A DNA stretch of 64,000 nt, taken from NCBI GenBank assembly GCA_003349885.1, contig QFXC01000007.1:73475-137474 (forward strand), written 5' to 3'. This DNA is from an endosymbiont of Galathealinum brachiosum (GTDB taxonomy: Bacteria > Pseudomonadota > Gammaproteobacteria > SZUA-229). Each line of letters begins with the position of its first letter. The stretch's first letter is position 1. The notes beneath the pieces were generated by a model. The model did no database searches, was not told the DNA's origin, and was given only the letters and a program-made list of their open reading frames with translations. The position numbers were made by a program, and so were the translations under genes. Shown here in pieces: positions 44,725 through 54,100 of this stretch.

Positions 44725-46152
44725 ATGAAACACTTATATACTCTTATATTACTCCTGAATAGCCTGTTTTTTTTATCTGCTACTAAAGCTAATCCCCAGC
44801 TTGAACTACAAATAAAAGGAGACCTTGAAGAGTACCAGAGCCTTGTAGAGCAAGCACTAGCTTACAGAGAAGTAACACTGGACACATATCAGATAATTAA
44901 AGACAAGATGCAAAAAGACATTCCTCTTTCTGGTAAAGACATAGAAACACTAAACACAGGTACTCTACAGCACCTGGCACTACGTAAAAAACTGTATAGC
45001 TACGTAGGTTATTACGAATATCTGCTAAATGACAAATATGACAGTATAGATAAAGAAGCTCGTTTAAGAGGGATTATGCTTTCTTTATCTGCTGCGCTTG
45101 TTTTATACGACAACTATTTATTATCTATCACTATTTTCGAAGAAGACGCTAAACTACGTCGTTATTTAAATGCAAAACATGATGGGTACAATATAAAAAA
45201 CTATCAGTTAAATGAAATCACGCTACAGTATAATTCAATAGAAAATCGTAATCGTGCTCGTAGAGCCATAGATTTTTTTAAAACTGAATGGCAGAAACAA
45301 TCTTACGAATTTCGACATCAGCCCTATAATATTTATTTAAATTTACTTATTACTCAAAGCCCTTCTTATAATCACATACGTGAATTCTCACCCCTTTATG
45401 TAGTTAACCAGAAAACCAGATTTTTAACCGGCATCACATCAGATACATTATCAAAACTAGGAAAGGAAGGTGTAAACCTGTTTAGCCTTTTATTTGGCAA
45501 CTCCATCGGCGTCGTTGAAGTGCGTAAAGGTTTATTAAACAATGATATTAATGTAGAGACACAGCTGACATCTCGATTAAAAGCAGGAGATATATTACTT
45601 GAAAAAACACCTTTCAGATTAACCGATAAATTAATACCCGGTTACTGGGGGCATGTTGCTATCTGGGTAGGCTCCGAAGAAGAGTTAAAACAGCTGGGTA
45701 TATGGAATCATCCAGTCGTAAAAAAACATCATCAACAGATTAAATCATCTCAGTTAGTAGCTGAAGCGTTAAGAGCAGGTGTCGAATTAAATTCTCTAAA
45801 CCAGTTTATGAATGTAGATGACCTGGCTGTTTTACGTAAAAACAAACTAGATGATAAAACCAGAGCTGAAACAATCATTCGTGCTTTACGACAGATAGGC
45901 AAAGCCTATGACTTCAATTTTGATATAGAAACCAATGATAAGATTGTGTGCTCTGAACTCATATATGTTTCATTTACTGAAACCCAGTGGCCAACTGAAG
46001 CAACATTGGGTCGACACACAATTAGCCCATCCAATATAGCGATTAAAGCCGGTGACGAGCTACCATTTAAAGTGGTTTCGTTATACTTACATGGCAAACC
46101 GGTAAACAGCGAAATTCATTCAGAATTTAGTAAGTTAAACATTATAAACTGA
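44725..46152 (+). CDS. YiiX/NlpC-P60-like permuted papain-fold peptidase, exported
   Basis: The 475-residue protein has a signal peptide (MKHLYTLILLLNSLFFLSAT) and a helical region up to about 285. The C-terminal permuted papain domain carries H310 (WGHVAIWVG) and C409 (KIVCSELIYVS), as in YiiX/YebB-like hydrolases. These act on lipids or peptidoglycan-linked substrates; the target here is unknown. The long N-terminal helical domain is not typical of the small YiiX group. A hypothetical gene begins 12 bases downstream. Confidence 0.82.
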   Translation: MKHLYTLILLLNSLFFLSATKANPQLELQIKGDLEEYQSLVEQALAYREVTLDTYQIIKDKMQKDIPLSGKDIETLNTGTLQHLALRKKLYSYVGYYEYLLNDKYDSIDKEARLRGIMLSLSAALVLYDNYLLSITIFEEDAKLRRYLNAKHDGYNIKNYQLNEITLQYNSIENRNRARRAIDFFKTEWQKQSYEFRHQPYNIYLNLLITQSPSYNHIREFSPLYVVNQKTRFLTGITSDTLSKLGKEGVNLFSLLFGNSIGVVEVRKGLLNNDINVETQLTSRLKAGDILLEKTPFRLTDKLIPGYWGHVAIWVGSEEELKQLGIWNHPVVKKHHQQIKSSQLVAEALRAGVELNSLNQFMNVDDLAVLRKNKLDDKTRAETIIRALRQIGKAYDFNFDIETNDKIVCSELIYVSFTETQWPTEATLGRHTISPSNIAIKAGDELPFKVVSLYLHGKPVNSEIHSEFSKLNIIN

Positions 46153-46163
46153 TAACTTAAAAC

Positions 46164-46697
46164 ATGAGCAATAACGATTTCATTAATATCCGGATAAGCA
46201 AAGATGAACTTCAGGATTTTTGTCAAAAAGTACTGAAGCGCTCCCGTGATATATCTAAAACACACGATGCATTAATCACACTAGAATCTTTCATTTCAGT
46301 TTTTGGTCGACCCAGCCATGGAACAATTGAGTACCAGACTATTGAGTCCACCATAAAAGAAATAACCGAATCAAGCAGGCAACAACTATTAAAAAAGTCC
46401 ACCATTGACTTAATTGAAGCACTTAAACTCTGTAACGCTAAATCCTTAGCGATGATACATACACCCTTATCCAGAAATGGCTTTTATCAGATACTACAAA
46501 CAGCCATTGAAACCCTTACAGATGATGATATCCGTCTGGTTATGTTGTGGTCAGCCAACTGGCTTAAAGAAGCCAGCGAACTGGCACAAAAGGCCAGTGG
46601 TTACCCGGATGCCATGGATTTCAAAAAGGCTGAAATTAGTTTTGAGGAGTTTCAGGCGATTACTGATATAGACAGAGTATTGAATCCGAAGTCGTAA
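46164..46697 (+). CDS. Unknown helical protein downstream of YiiX-like peptidase
   Basis: The 177-residue protein (MSNNDFINIRISKDELQDFC) looks all-alpha, without signal peptide, membrane helix or recognised motif. It starts 12 bases after the peptidase gene and is probably co-transcribed, but it should remain in the cytosol while the peptidase is exported. No family recognised. Confidence 0.6.
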   Translation: MSNNDFINIRISKDELQDFCQKVLKRSRDISKTHDALITLESFISVFGRPSHGTIEYQTIESTIKEITESSRQQLLKKSTIDLIEALKLCNAKSLAMIHTPLSRNGFYQILQTAIETLTDDDIRLVMLWSANWLKEASELAQKASGYPDAMDFKKAEISFEEFQAITDIDRVLNPKS

Positions 46698-46756
46698 GCC
46701 CTGAAAATTAGTTTTTTTTGCACTCTGATCGCTAGCAAAGTACGATATTTTTTAAC

Positions 46757-46798
46757 TCACGACTTACGACTTACGACTTACGACTTACGACTTACGAC
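46757..46798. repeat. Heptameric tandem repeat TTACGAC
   Basis: Five exact TTACGAC copies at 46764-46798 are preceded by one diverged copy (TCACGAC). The array lies between convergent genes. Its unit resembles the tail of the upstream gene (AAGTCGTAAG at 46690-46699), as the reverse complement. Confidence 0.9.
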
Positions 46799-46804
46799 TA
46801 TAAT

Positions 46805-47713
46805 TTATTGCTTACTTCGCTCAGCTTCAATAAAAATACGCTGCACTAACGGATACTTAAGCTTAATTACCTGATCTATCTCTGCTATGCAGTTCTCTAC
46901 GTTTTCGGCCGTCAGATCATTTTTAAAATCAACGCTGATATTTGCCAGAATAAAATTTGGGCCCATGTGCATAGTCAGCACTTCATTTACCATGTCTATA
47001 TTAGTATTGGTTTGCAAAATCAAACGAATACCCTGCACCACAGGTTTATTTGCTGACTCCCCTATCAGTAACCCCTTAGTCTCATAAGCTAACCAGATAG
47101 CTGTACTAATGAGTATCAAACCGATAATAATTGAAGCCACTCCGTCTAAATATAAAATACCGGTTAACTGGGTAAGCAAAATACCGATAAACGCCACTAA
47201 TAAACCCAGCATAGCTGCAGAGTCTTCAAACAGCACAACAAATACACTCGGGTCTTTGGCCCGTTTAACTGCGTCAATATAACCCCATTTTCCCTTACTC
47301 TGTTTAAACTCACGCAATGCAAAATACCAGGCAGCACCTTCAAAAAGCAGCGCAAACCCAAGCACTATATAGTTGATAAACGGATCCTTCATTTCAACCG
47401 GATGCATCACATGATGAACACCCTCATATATAGATATGCCGCCGCCTAGCGCAAAAATAAGAATCGCTACAATAAAGCTCCAGAAATAAATTTCCTTACC
47501 ATGCCCGAAAGGGAAATCTTCATCTGCTGGTTTATTAGCCTGCTTCATTCCATACAGAAGGAGAATCTGATTACCCGTATCCACAAGTGAATGAATACCT
47601 TCTGATAACATCGCAGAGCTACCTGTAAATATCGCTGCTGTAAATTTAGTGACAGAAATTAATGCATTACCCAGCAAAGCAGCAATAATGACTTTTTTAG
47701 AACCTGATGACAT
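46805..47713 (-). CDS. Cation diffusion facilitator (CDF) transporter
   Basis: The 302-residue protein has six membrane helices. Motifs are TGSSAMLSEGIHSLVDTGNQ (helix II metal site) and FGHGKEIYFWSF, typical of the SLC30/ZNT9-like CDF group. It should export Zn, Co, Fe or Mn in exchange for protons. The C-terminal domain is short (residues 215-300). Monocistronic and convergent with the hypothetical gene. Confidence 0.88.
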   Translation of the reverse strand: MSSGSKKVIIAALLGNALISVTKFTAAIFTGSSAMLSEGIHSLVDTGNQILLLYGMKQANKPADEDFPFGHGKEIYFWSFIVAILIFALGGGISIYEGVHHVMHPVEMKDPFINYIVLGFALLFEGAAWYFALREFKQSKGKWGYIDAVKRAKDPSVFVVLFEDSAAMLGLLVAFIGILLTQLTGILYLDGVASIIIGLILISTAIWLAYETKGLLIGESANKPVVQGIRLILQTNTNIDMVNEVLTMHMGPNFILANISVDFKNDLTAENVENCIAEIDQVIKLKYPLVQRIFIEAERSKQ

Positions 47714-47964
47714 AGTATTTAATCACAATAGCTATTTTCCGCTACTCAGTCATATTATAAAAACCGTACTGACCGATAGGAGGAAAATTAATTAAGAATA
47801 GAGCGAATTATAGCTGTTTTGACAAAATATTAAATACTCTCTTAAGCCTGTCATTTAAACACTCCTCAAATCAGACATTTTTATTTGCAATTAATAACAA
47901 ACAGCTTCAACATCTAGGGACCAGACAATATGCTGAGACTTCATTTTCACAAGAGACCAATCAG

Positions 47965-48357
47965 ATGAAACTTATAAATATTTCATATGTAATAACTTCA
48001 GTGTTTTTATTAACCGGCTGTTCATCTACAGGCACTTTACAACCGACCCAATTAGCTAAAGCAGCAAAAATAAACGAGATTCATTGTTACAATATAGATA
48101 TAAGACAGGTTGAAACCCGATTAGAACAGTATTTAAACAAATGTTTTAGCCGTGATACCGTTAAAAAAGGCAATATAGCAAAAGGCAGGAGAGTATCGTT
48201 ATCTGACGGGAGTACTTATCAGTATTCAGCCGAATTAAGAGAAAACACAAACGATTGTAAAACTGAAGCCAAAATGTATGGCATAGATGAAGACTGGAAA
48301 GATGTTCTTATGCAGTCAAATCTGGCTGTATTTGAGAAGACATATAGCTGCCCATAG
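47965..48357 (+). CDS. Small lipoprotein, unknown
   Basis: The 130-residue protein has a lipoprotein signal ending in LLTGC (Cys 19). The mature part holds four Cys (IHCYN, NKCFS, DCKTEA, YSCP), so two disulfides are possible. No family recognised. It is transcribed alone, divergent from the CDF gene. Confidence 0.6.
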   Translation: MKLINISYVITSVFLLTGCSSTGTLQPTQLAKAAKINEIHCYNIDIRQVETRLEQYLNKCFSRDTVKKGNIAKGRRVSLSDGSTYQYSAELRENTNDCKTEAKMYGIDEDWKDVLMQSNLAVFEKTYSCP

Positions 48358-48430
48358 AATCTCAATTCTTACTCATAGGCTTCATACGGATAGATTTTTA
48401 TGCCTTACCTACGTATGAAATCATCTTGAT

Positions 48431-48988
48431 TTAATTTTTATCACTTTCAATATTAAACTGTTTTATGCAATTTTTTTTAGATGTTTCAGAATCTATGCTT
48501 TCGCGAGCGCCATCCCCCGCATCTTTACAGTTTTCAAATGCACCTTCAGTTAATGAATATGCAACATTTCCATTTTCACTAAACTGTGTAAATTGCTCAA
48601 AATAGTAATCACCCAAAACTTCTAATGATTTACTCTTAATACCATTTTCCAGAAAGTCATTTGTACGATAGAACTCAAAAAAAGGATGTCCTTCTTCAGC
48701 CCAACTGACCCACATATAACGACCACCAAGAGAGAAATCAAAACCTCCAAAGGTAGCAACGCCACCAGACTGACTTCCAAGTAATACCTCCTCACCATAT
48801 TTATCTATTTTATAAAACACAACATCATCGTAAGGACCATAAGAGCTGTTAGTGCTGCTATAACATAACTGCTCTTCTATAGACGGTATAGTTGCACACA
48901 CCAGAGGTAGAGAAAGCTTTTTAACCGGTTTAGTTGCATTAGCCTGAATAGATAGAAACAATAAGCCTACCAATATAAATTTATACAT
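48431..48988 (-). CDS. Exported protein, unknown
   Basis: I start at the ATG at 48988 (MYKFILVGLLFLSIQANA, a signal peptide); a 12-base-longer frame exists. The 185-residue mature-type protein has four Cys (LPLVCAT, EEQLCYS, ENCKDAG, KNCIKQ). The middle part (FDFSLGGRYMWVSWAEEGHP) suggests beta strands. It lies convergent with the small lipoprotein. No family recognised. Confidence 0.58.
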   Translation of the reverse strand: MYKFILVGLLFLSIQANATKPVKKLSLPLVCATIPSIEEQLCYSSTNSSYGPYDDVVFYKIDKYGEEVLLGSQSGGVATFGGFDFSLGGRYMWVSWAEEGHPFFEFYRTNDFLENGIKSKSLEVLGDYYFEQFTQFSENGNVAYSLTEGAFENCKDAGDGARESIDSETSKKNCIKQFNIESDKN

Positions 48989-49342
48989 TTTAGATTCCAT
49001 AAAGATAAGATTAACAAAATTGAATACTAATTTGTAAAAATCATCATGCTCATTTAGAGACAGCTCTTAAATATTATTGCAGATATAATTCACCTTAAAG
49101 CTGATCAGAACTACAGAAATTAAAGCTGTGACTACACATCTAGTATCATGTCACCACACCATAAATAAGAAGGGGTAGTGGCACAGAATACCTACCCTTA
49201 CTCCATTGATAGCACGTCCGATTATTTCTCTAAAAAGAAGCGAATCAAATTAGGCATTGAATCACTCTTTAACCAGGAAAGCAGACACTTTTGTCAAACA
49301 AGCTAGAGCCTGTTATCAGCCAGTAACAGTATTTCATAAGCA
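48989..49342. other. Intergenic region
   Basis: About 350 bases between two minus-strand genes hold no gene and only weak palindromes such as AGGGGTAGTGG..CCTACCCTT. Presumably it contains the promoter of the exported protein. Confidence 0.4.
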
Positions 49343-49373
49343 ATAAAAAAGGCGGCTAAGAAGCCGCCTTTTG
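49343..49373 (-). terminator. Terminator of third PEP-CTERM gene
   Basis: The stem AAGGCGGCT/AGCCGCCTT with loop AAGA, an A tract before and T run after, lies 20 bases past the stop of the PEP-CTERM gene. Confidence 0.9.
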
Positions 49374-49393
49374 AGCATTCAACTAGATTAGTT

Positions 49394-49948
49394 TTATGCT
49401 TTTCTGCGTTTAGCTAACCCAGCTAAACCAATTAAACCACTACCAAATAACCACAAAGCAGCAGGTACAGGAACGGGCGATAAAGTCGTTGCTTCCCAAT
49501 GCGCTGACAATACATAGTCAGTAGTTACCGCATTTCCACCGTTGCCAGTGGTTACAGAACGTTGTGCAAGAATACCTAACCCAAATGAATCGAACTCTTC
49601 TGGAGCGCCATTAATGCCAAACAGAGCACCAAAGTTCAAATCAGCCAATTCACCATTCTGAAAAGTAATTGACGAAGTTAGTGCACTATCCATCGACTCA
49701 TCAAATGAAAATGTACCGGCCGTTATATCCAGCGTATTAGAACCTGTAAAGTAAAACGTTTCAGAACCTGTTCCAGTATAACCTTCAGTATCTAACACCA
49801 AATTCGCACTAATTGAATCACCGGCAGTCAAACCACCCCAATTTAAAGCCCCTTCTACAACACCGTTGATTGTCAAATCAATCAATGCTGCATTAGCATT
49901 TGCTGAAAAAAGCACCAGTGCGCACACCATATACTTAAGTTTTTTCAT
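49394..49948 (-). CDS. PEP-CTERM exported protein
   Basis: The 184-residue protein has a signal peptide (MKKLKYMVCALVLFSANANA), a beta-rich middle (ALNWGGLTAGDSISANLVLD; DITAGTFSFDESMDSALTSS) and the tail VPVPAALWLFGSGLIGLAGL then AKRRKA. It is a probable exosortase substrate, like the two in island 1 but outside it. It ends in its own terminator. Confidence 0.87.
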   Translation of the reverse strand: MKKLKYMVCALVLFSANANAALIDLTINGVVEGALNWGGLTAGDSISANLVLDTEGYTGTGSETFYFTGSNTLDITAGTFSFDESMDSALTSSITFQNGELADLNFGALFGINGAPEEFDSFGLGILAQRSVTTGNGGNAVTTDYVLSAHWEATTLSPVPVPAALWLFGSGLIGLAGLAKRRKA

Positions 49949-50020
49949 TTATTATCCCCTAATTAAAGCACTACTACATGCTTCGTTTTCTAAACAAACA
50001 GATCAAAGCGTAATTAAAAC

Positions 50021-50584
50021 TTAATAACCATATTCATTACATTTTGCATCTACCGCATTGTAAGCAGCTGCAGCTTGTTCAGCGGTTATTGTTAAATTTA
50101 CAACCGTGAAAGGCGTCAGAGTTTTATAACCACAGCTTGGCGTACCCCTTGTGTCAACACGTACTAAATGGCTTAGTGATCCATATTGCACCCATTCACC
50201 ATTTCTAAATACGGCAGCAGGTGAGCAGGCCGATGAAAGCGGATCAATCGCATCAAGCTGAGCCTGGGTGAAACAACCATAATTTGGTGAAACACATGGC
50301 ATATCGGGATCAGTTGACAACTTTTTCTTATTATAATTATCAAGAATTTTAGTACGAGGTGGCTCTTTATCAAATGAATCCAGATCTTGCGCTTCACAGT
50401 AAGCAACACAAAGTCCATAAAGCCCCTTAGTCGCATCCATAAGAGGATCACAAACTCCCTCGTTTGCTGGTGTTTCACCATCAGGAGTCATTGCCATTGA
50501 AGTATTACTCATTAGTCCTGTGACCAGAATAATACTGATTGTGTAAAGTAATGATAAAAACCTTTTGTAGAAAGTCATTTTCAT
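50021..50584 (-). CDS. Exported cysteine-containing protein, unknown
   Basis: Start set at the ATG at 50584; GGAGG lies upstream (another ATG at 50578 is equally plausible). The 187-residue protein has a hydrophobic signal (FYKRFLSLLYTISIILVTGL..SMAM) and mature part with eight Cys (VCDPLM, LCVAYCEA, PCVSPNYGCF, ACSPAA, SCGY, KCNEYGY). It resembles small secreted proteins that accompany PEP-CTERM genes, but no family is recognised. It is 72 bases upstream of a PEP-CTERM gene on the same strand, so probably co-transcribed. Confidence 0.65.
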   Translation of the reverse strand: MKMTFYKRFLSLLYTISIILVTGLMSNTSMAMTPDGETPANEGVCDPLMDATKGLYGLCVAYCEAQDLDSFDKEPPRTKILDNYNKKKLSTDPDMPCVSPNYGCFTQAQLDAIDPLSSACSPAAVFRNGEWVQYGSLSHLVRVDTRGTPSCGYKTLTPFTVVNLTITAEQAAAAYNAVDAKCNEYGY

Positions 50585-50950
50585 ATGCCTCCATTTTTTC
50601 ATTTGTTTATAGTGTTATTTCTAAATCTTTTAATCATAAAGCAATAAACGTGCCCTGATAATTTATTATATAAATATCAGTAAGTTAATTAAATATTAGA
50701 AATCTATAATTTATTAGAGTGTAATGATTTTCATACAAATTTAGTTAGTCTTGAAAGAAATTTCTTACATATTTAGTAGATGCCTGCCTGTTTGGGTCGT
50801 ATGGAGACCTTTGACAAGAAAATTTTGAGGCGCTGCTAACTGCCAGTAGAAAGGTAGTGGCTCATTAGAATAGAATCTAGCAGATAATACCAGACCAGCT
50901 ACGACCCAAAAACAGCCTGAAGAATACAGAATACACTTATGCTCTTTGAA
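50585..50950. other. Intergenic region with second dispersed-repeat copy
   Basis: Bases 50784-50847 (core TTTGGGTCGTATGGAGA...GGCGCTGCTAACTGCCAG) resemble 36574-36634. The rest is AT-rich with no gene. Confidence 0.45.
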
Positions 50951-50990
50951 TTGGTCGGGATGACAGGATTTGAATTAGTGATCACCACAC
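50951..50990. repeat. Degenerate tRNA-Pro 3'-end fragment (left copy)
   Basis: The sequence TTGGTCGGGATGACAGGATT... is an imperfect copy of the tRNA-Pro 3' half at 60328 (about 34 of 40 matching, mostly T/C changes). On the minus strand it would be the acceptor and T-arm. It lies 120 bases left of the giant CHAT gene end. It may be the far end of an old integrated element. Confidence 0.75.
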
Positions 50991-51113
50991 TAAACGTCAA
51001 ATCATCACGACAAATCTAAACAGGGGCATTTTCATCCCCCAACATACTATTTAAAAAGATTAACCAAATACACATCAATCAACACTCTGTTACACGCATA
51101 AGTCAATGTATAA

Positions 51114-54100
51114 TCAGGGTTTTCCATAAGCAGAAATACTCGCCCAGGCAGATGGGTGAGACAAACTCCCTTTCTGTTTCAACATTTCACGTTGCGCCAT
51201 TGCAAGCGAACTATAGACATTGCCGCCCTCTTCCATTTGTTTGTAAAAATTTACAACTAACATTTGCGTGGCCGCATCATGAATTTTCCAGTATGAAGCT
51301 AACACTGACGGTACCTTTGCATGAGCAAATGCCCTTGCTAATGTCGCATACTCCATTCCATCGATACCTATACCAGACTCACAGGCAGAAAGAATCACCA
51401 GATCTGTTTGCCCCATATCCATTTGTGATATATCGATAACATCCAGACGTTTTTTATTAGCAAGCAATAGATAGCTCTCACTCGGGTTACTTTTGTGTAA
51501 AACGCCATGCGTTGCAAAATGCACCAGCCTTGCATCGGGCAAGTGTTCTCTTATATTGTTTTTAGTTGCATCTTTGCCAGTCAGGTTTGCTCCATCAGCT
51601 ACAAGCATCTGACTCACCAACTCAACTTCTTTTCTAGCGCCAGGCAGGCTACCATCTGGGTCTGCAATAAACAGTACTCCATCACTGTACGACTCTGAAA
51701 AATCACTCACTAACTGCAAGTGCAATGAAGACGGCATTACACCTAAATTAAACCGCTCAACCGCATACACTGTTTCATTCCCATCCTGACGTATAAGTGC
51801 TGCGAATGGTAAATAAGCCAACTGCTTAACAGGTGAAATAAATACATGCTTACTATTATCAAGACTGTTTTCAATTGGCCTTAAAAGCTGATTGTACAAC
51901 CACGCTAAATCTTCCTTAGCTAGAGTTTCATTTTCTTTCCATGCTTGCTGCATTAATTTTCGATCTAATCCGGCCTCCTTTTTATTCTTCATGCTAATAC
52001 CGCGAACCTTTAGGTGTTGCACACCCCGCTTCATATGAGAAACAGCACGTACAGTTCTTTTATACAATTCGTCAGAAGTTACATTAACTGTTTTTATAAA
52101 AGATTCCTTATTAGTAGTAACATTGATGTAAAGATTTTTCTTAGTCGGCAAATATTGAACTAATATTTCATCTTCAGCTAAAAGATTTTCCTTTAATGCA
52201 TCTACAGCCCTTGGATCCATTAGTTGATACAAACCTAGATGTTCCTGCTCTATTCTTGCTAACAGCTTTTGACGTGCTCGCTGTTTTGATTTTAATTTTT
52301 TCTTAATTGCCTCTTTATCAATACCTTTATCAACACTTCCTTTTTGTGTGGAATCTCCCATATCTTGCTTATTATTTTGTCCCGCACCCTGAATATTTTC
52401 TTCCAGTGATTTCATCTGTTTTGACAGGGATTTATAACGAACAAGTAATTTCCCCTGTTCAGATTTCAAATCTATCTCATCAAGAAAAACATTCTTTAAG
52501 AAATTACTGTGTTGATTTTCATTATCTGAAATTAAACTTCCACCACGTTCATTCGACATCAAGAATGCTTCTAGTCCTTCAGACTCATATACTAGTAAAC
52601 CTAGATCTGTGCCAGCATAAATACGCCCCTGCTTATCTGTTGCAACAGCATGCACAGTTCGCGCTCCATACTGTCCCAATGATTGGTCATCCGGTAACAA
52701 CTGATTAAGTCGGTTAGGATAAAACCACCGTCCATTATTATATACAGCAATACCACCCGCTGATGGAAATAACCATGCAGCGCTATCATCACCTGAAAGC
52801 CTGGCCCCTTTGCCCCCTAACCAGAGCATTGGCACCTGTTTTTGCATTGTTTTATAAGAATTAATATCCGCAAAACTATTTCTTTTAGCCGAAACATCAT
52901 GATAGAAAGCACCGCTGGTACTTACAATAGCATTTTTCTCGTCTACTTTAGTATATGCAGTAACAAACCAGCCTTCATCTTTAGATGTACGAATAAATTT
53001 CTGCCCATTCCATTCAAGCTCACCACCAATAAGCTTTAGGCCGTTATAATCCAGATGTCCTTCATCGGAGGCAATCACTCTTAATTTTCCATCTACCGTT
53101 TCATAAATATAAGATATTTTACTACTGCGTGAGGGAAAACGTTCTGAATCAAGAATAAAATTATACTCTACAGGTTTTTCGTCACCCTCATGCCAGTGAA
53201 ATAATGAAGAACCGGAAGCAACCCAAAGGCTATTATCATTTGCTACATAAATATGACGCACACCTTCCTCTTTCCAGCCTTCTTCATCTACTGAAGGAGT
53301 TGCATCAAATATTTCCTGTACACTTGATTCCCCCTGATTAAAACGTACTATTTTATTGTAATCATTAGCAAACAGAACACCCTGTTTCGACAGTGCTAAA
53401 TGCTCTGCATTGACACTGGAAAAATGTTCAGGTTCTGGCTTATTGTCATCTGCATTAACATAATAAATTTCCTTTCCGGTAGCAATGTACGTAAAGTCTA
53501 GCTCGCCATCATTAACCATATCTAACACTCTACCGAGTCGTATGTGTCTCGACTGACCTTGTCTAAATGAGTACACCCCATCCTGAGTCAGGTACCACGC
53601 ATCCCCCTCCTCATTTAAAGAAACATTCACGGCACCCTGACGAATACCGTTTCTTAATTCTGTAAATGGCAAGTCCATATACTGAAAATGGCCATCATGA
53701 TATATATTTATGCCAAGGTCACTTAGTACAGCTGGCTTAATTCCCTTTTCAGGTACTTCCAAAAGTGCAAGTCCGTTAATTTCTTTTGATACAATCAAGT
53801 CTTCCTTTCCTGATAAATAAACCGGTTTACTCGAAACTTTATGACTTCCATCCCAGGACAACTGAAAAACATCAAACCCTTTAAGTATAAATACCTGTTT
53901 TAATTCGCTGTGATATATCGCATGTTTAACTTTGTTCGATTCCAGTAAAATCGCTTTACCATCACTAGAGACGCCCCATAAACCATCGGCTGTACCCACT
54001 AAAAACACTTCATTAACACTGCTACCCGCAGATATAAACTGAATACTTTTATGCCCTAATGATTCATCAAAAACACTGAAGGCATTGATGTCGCCCCGTA

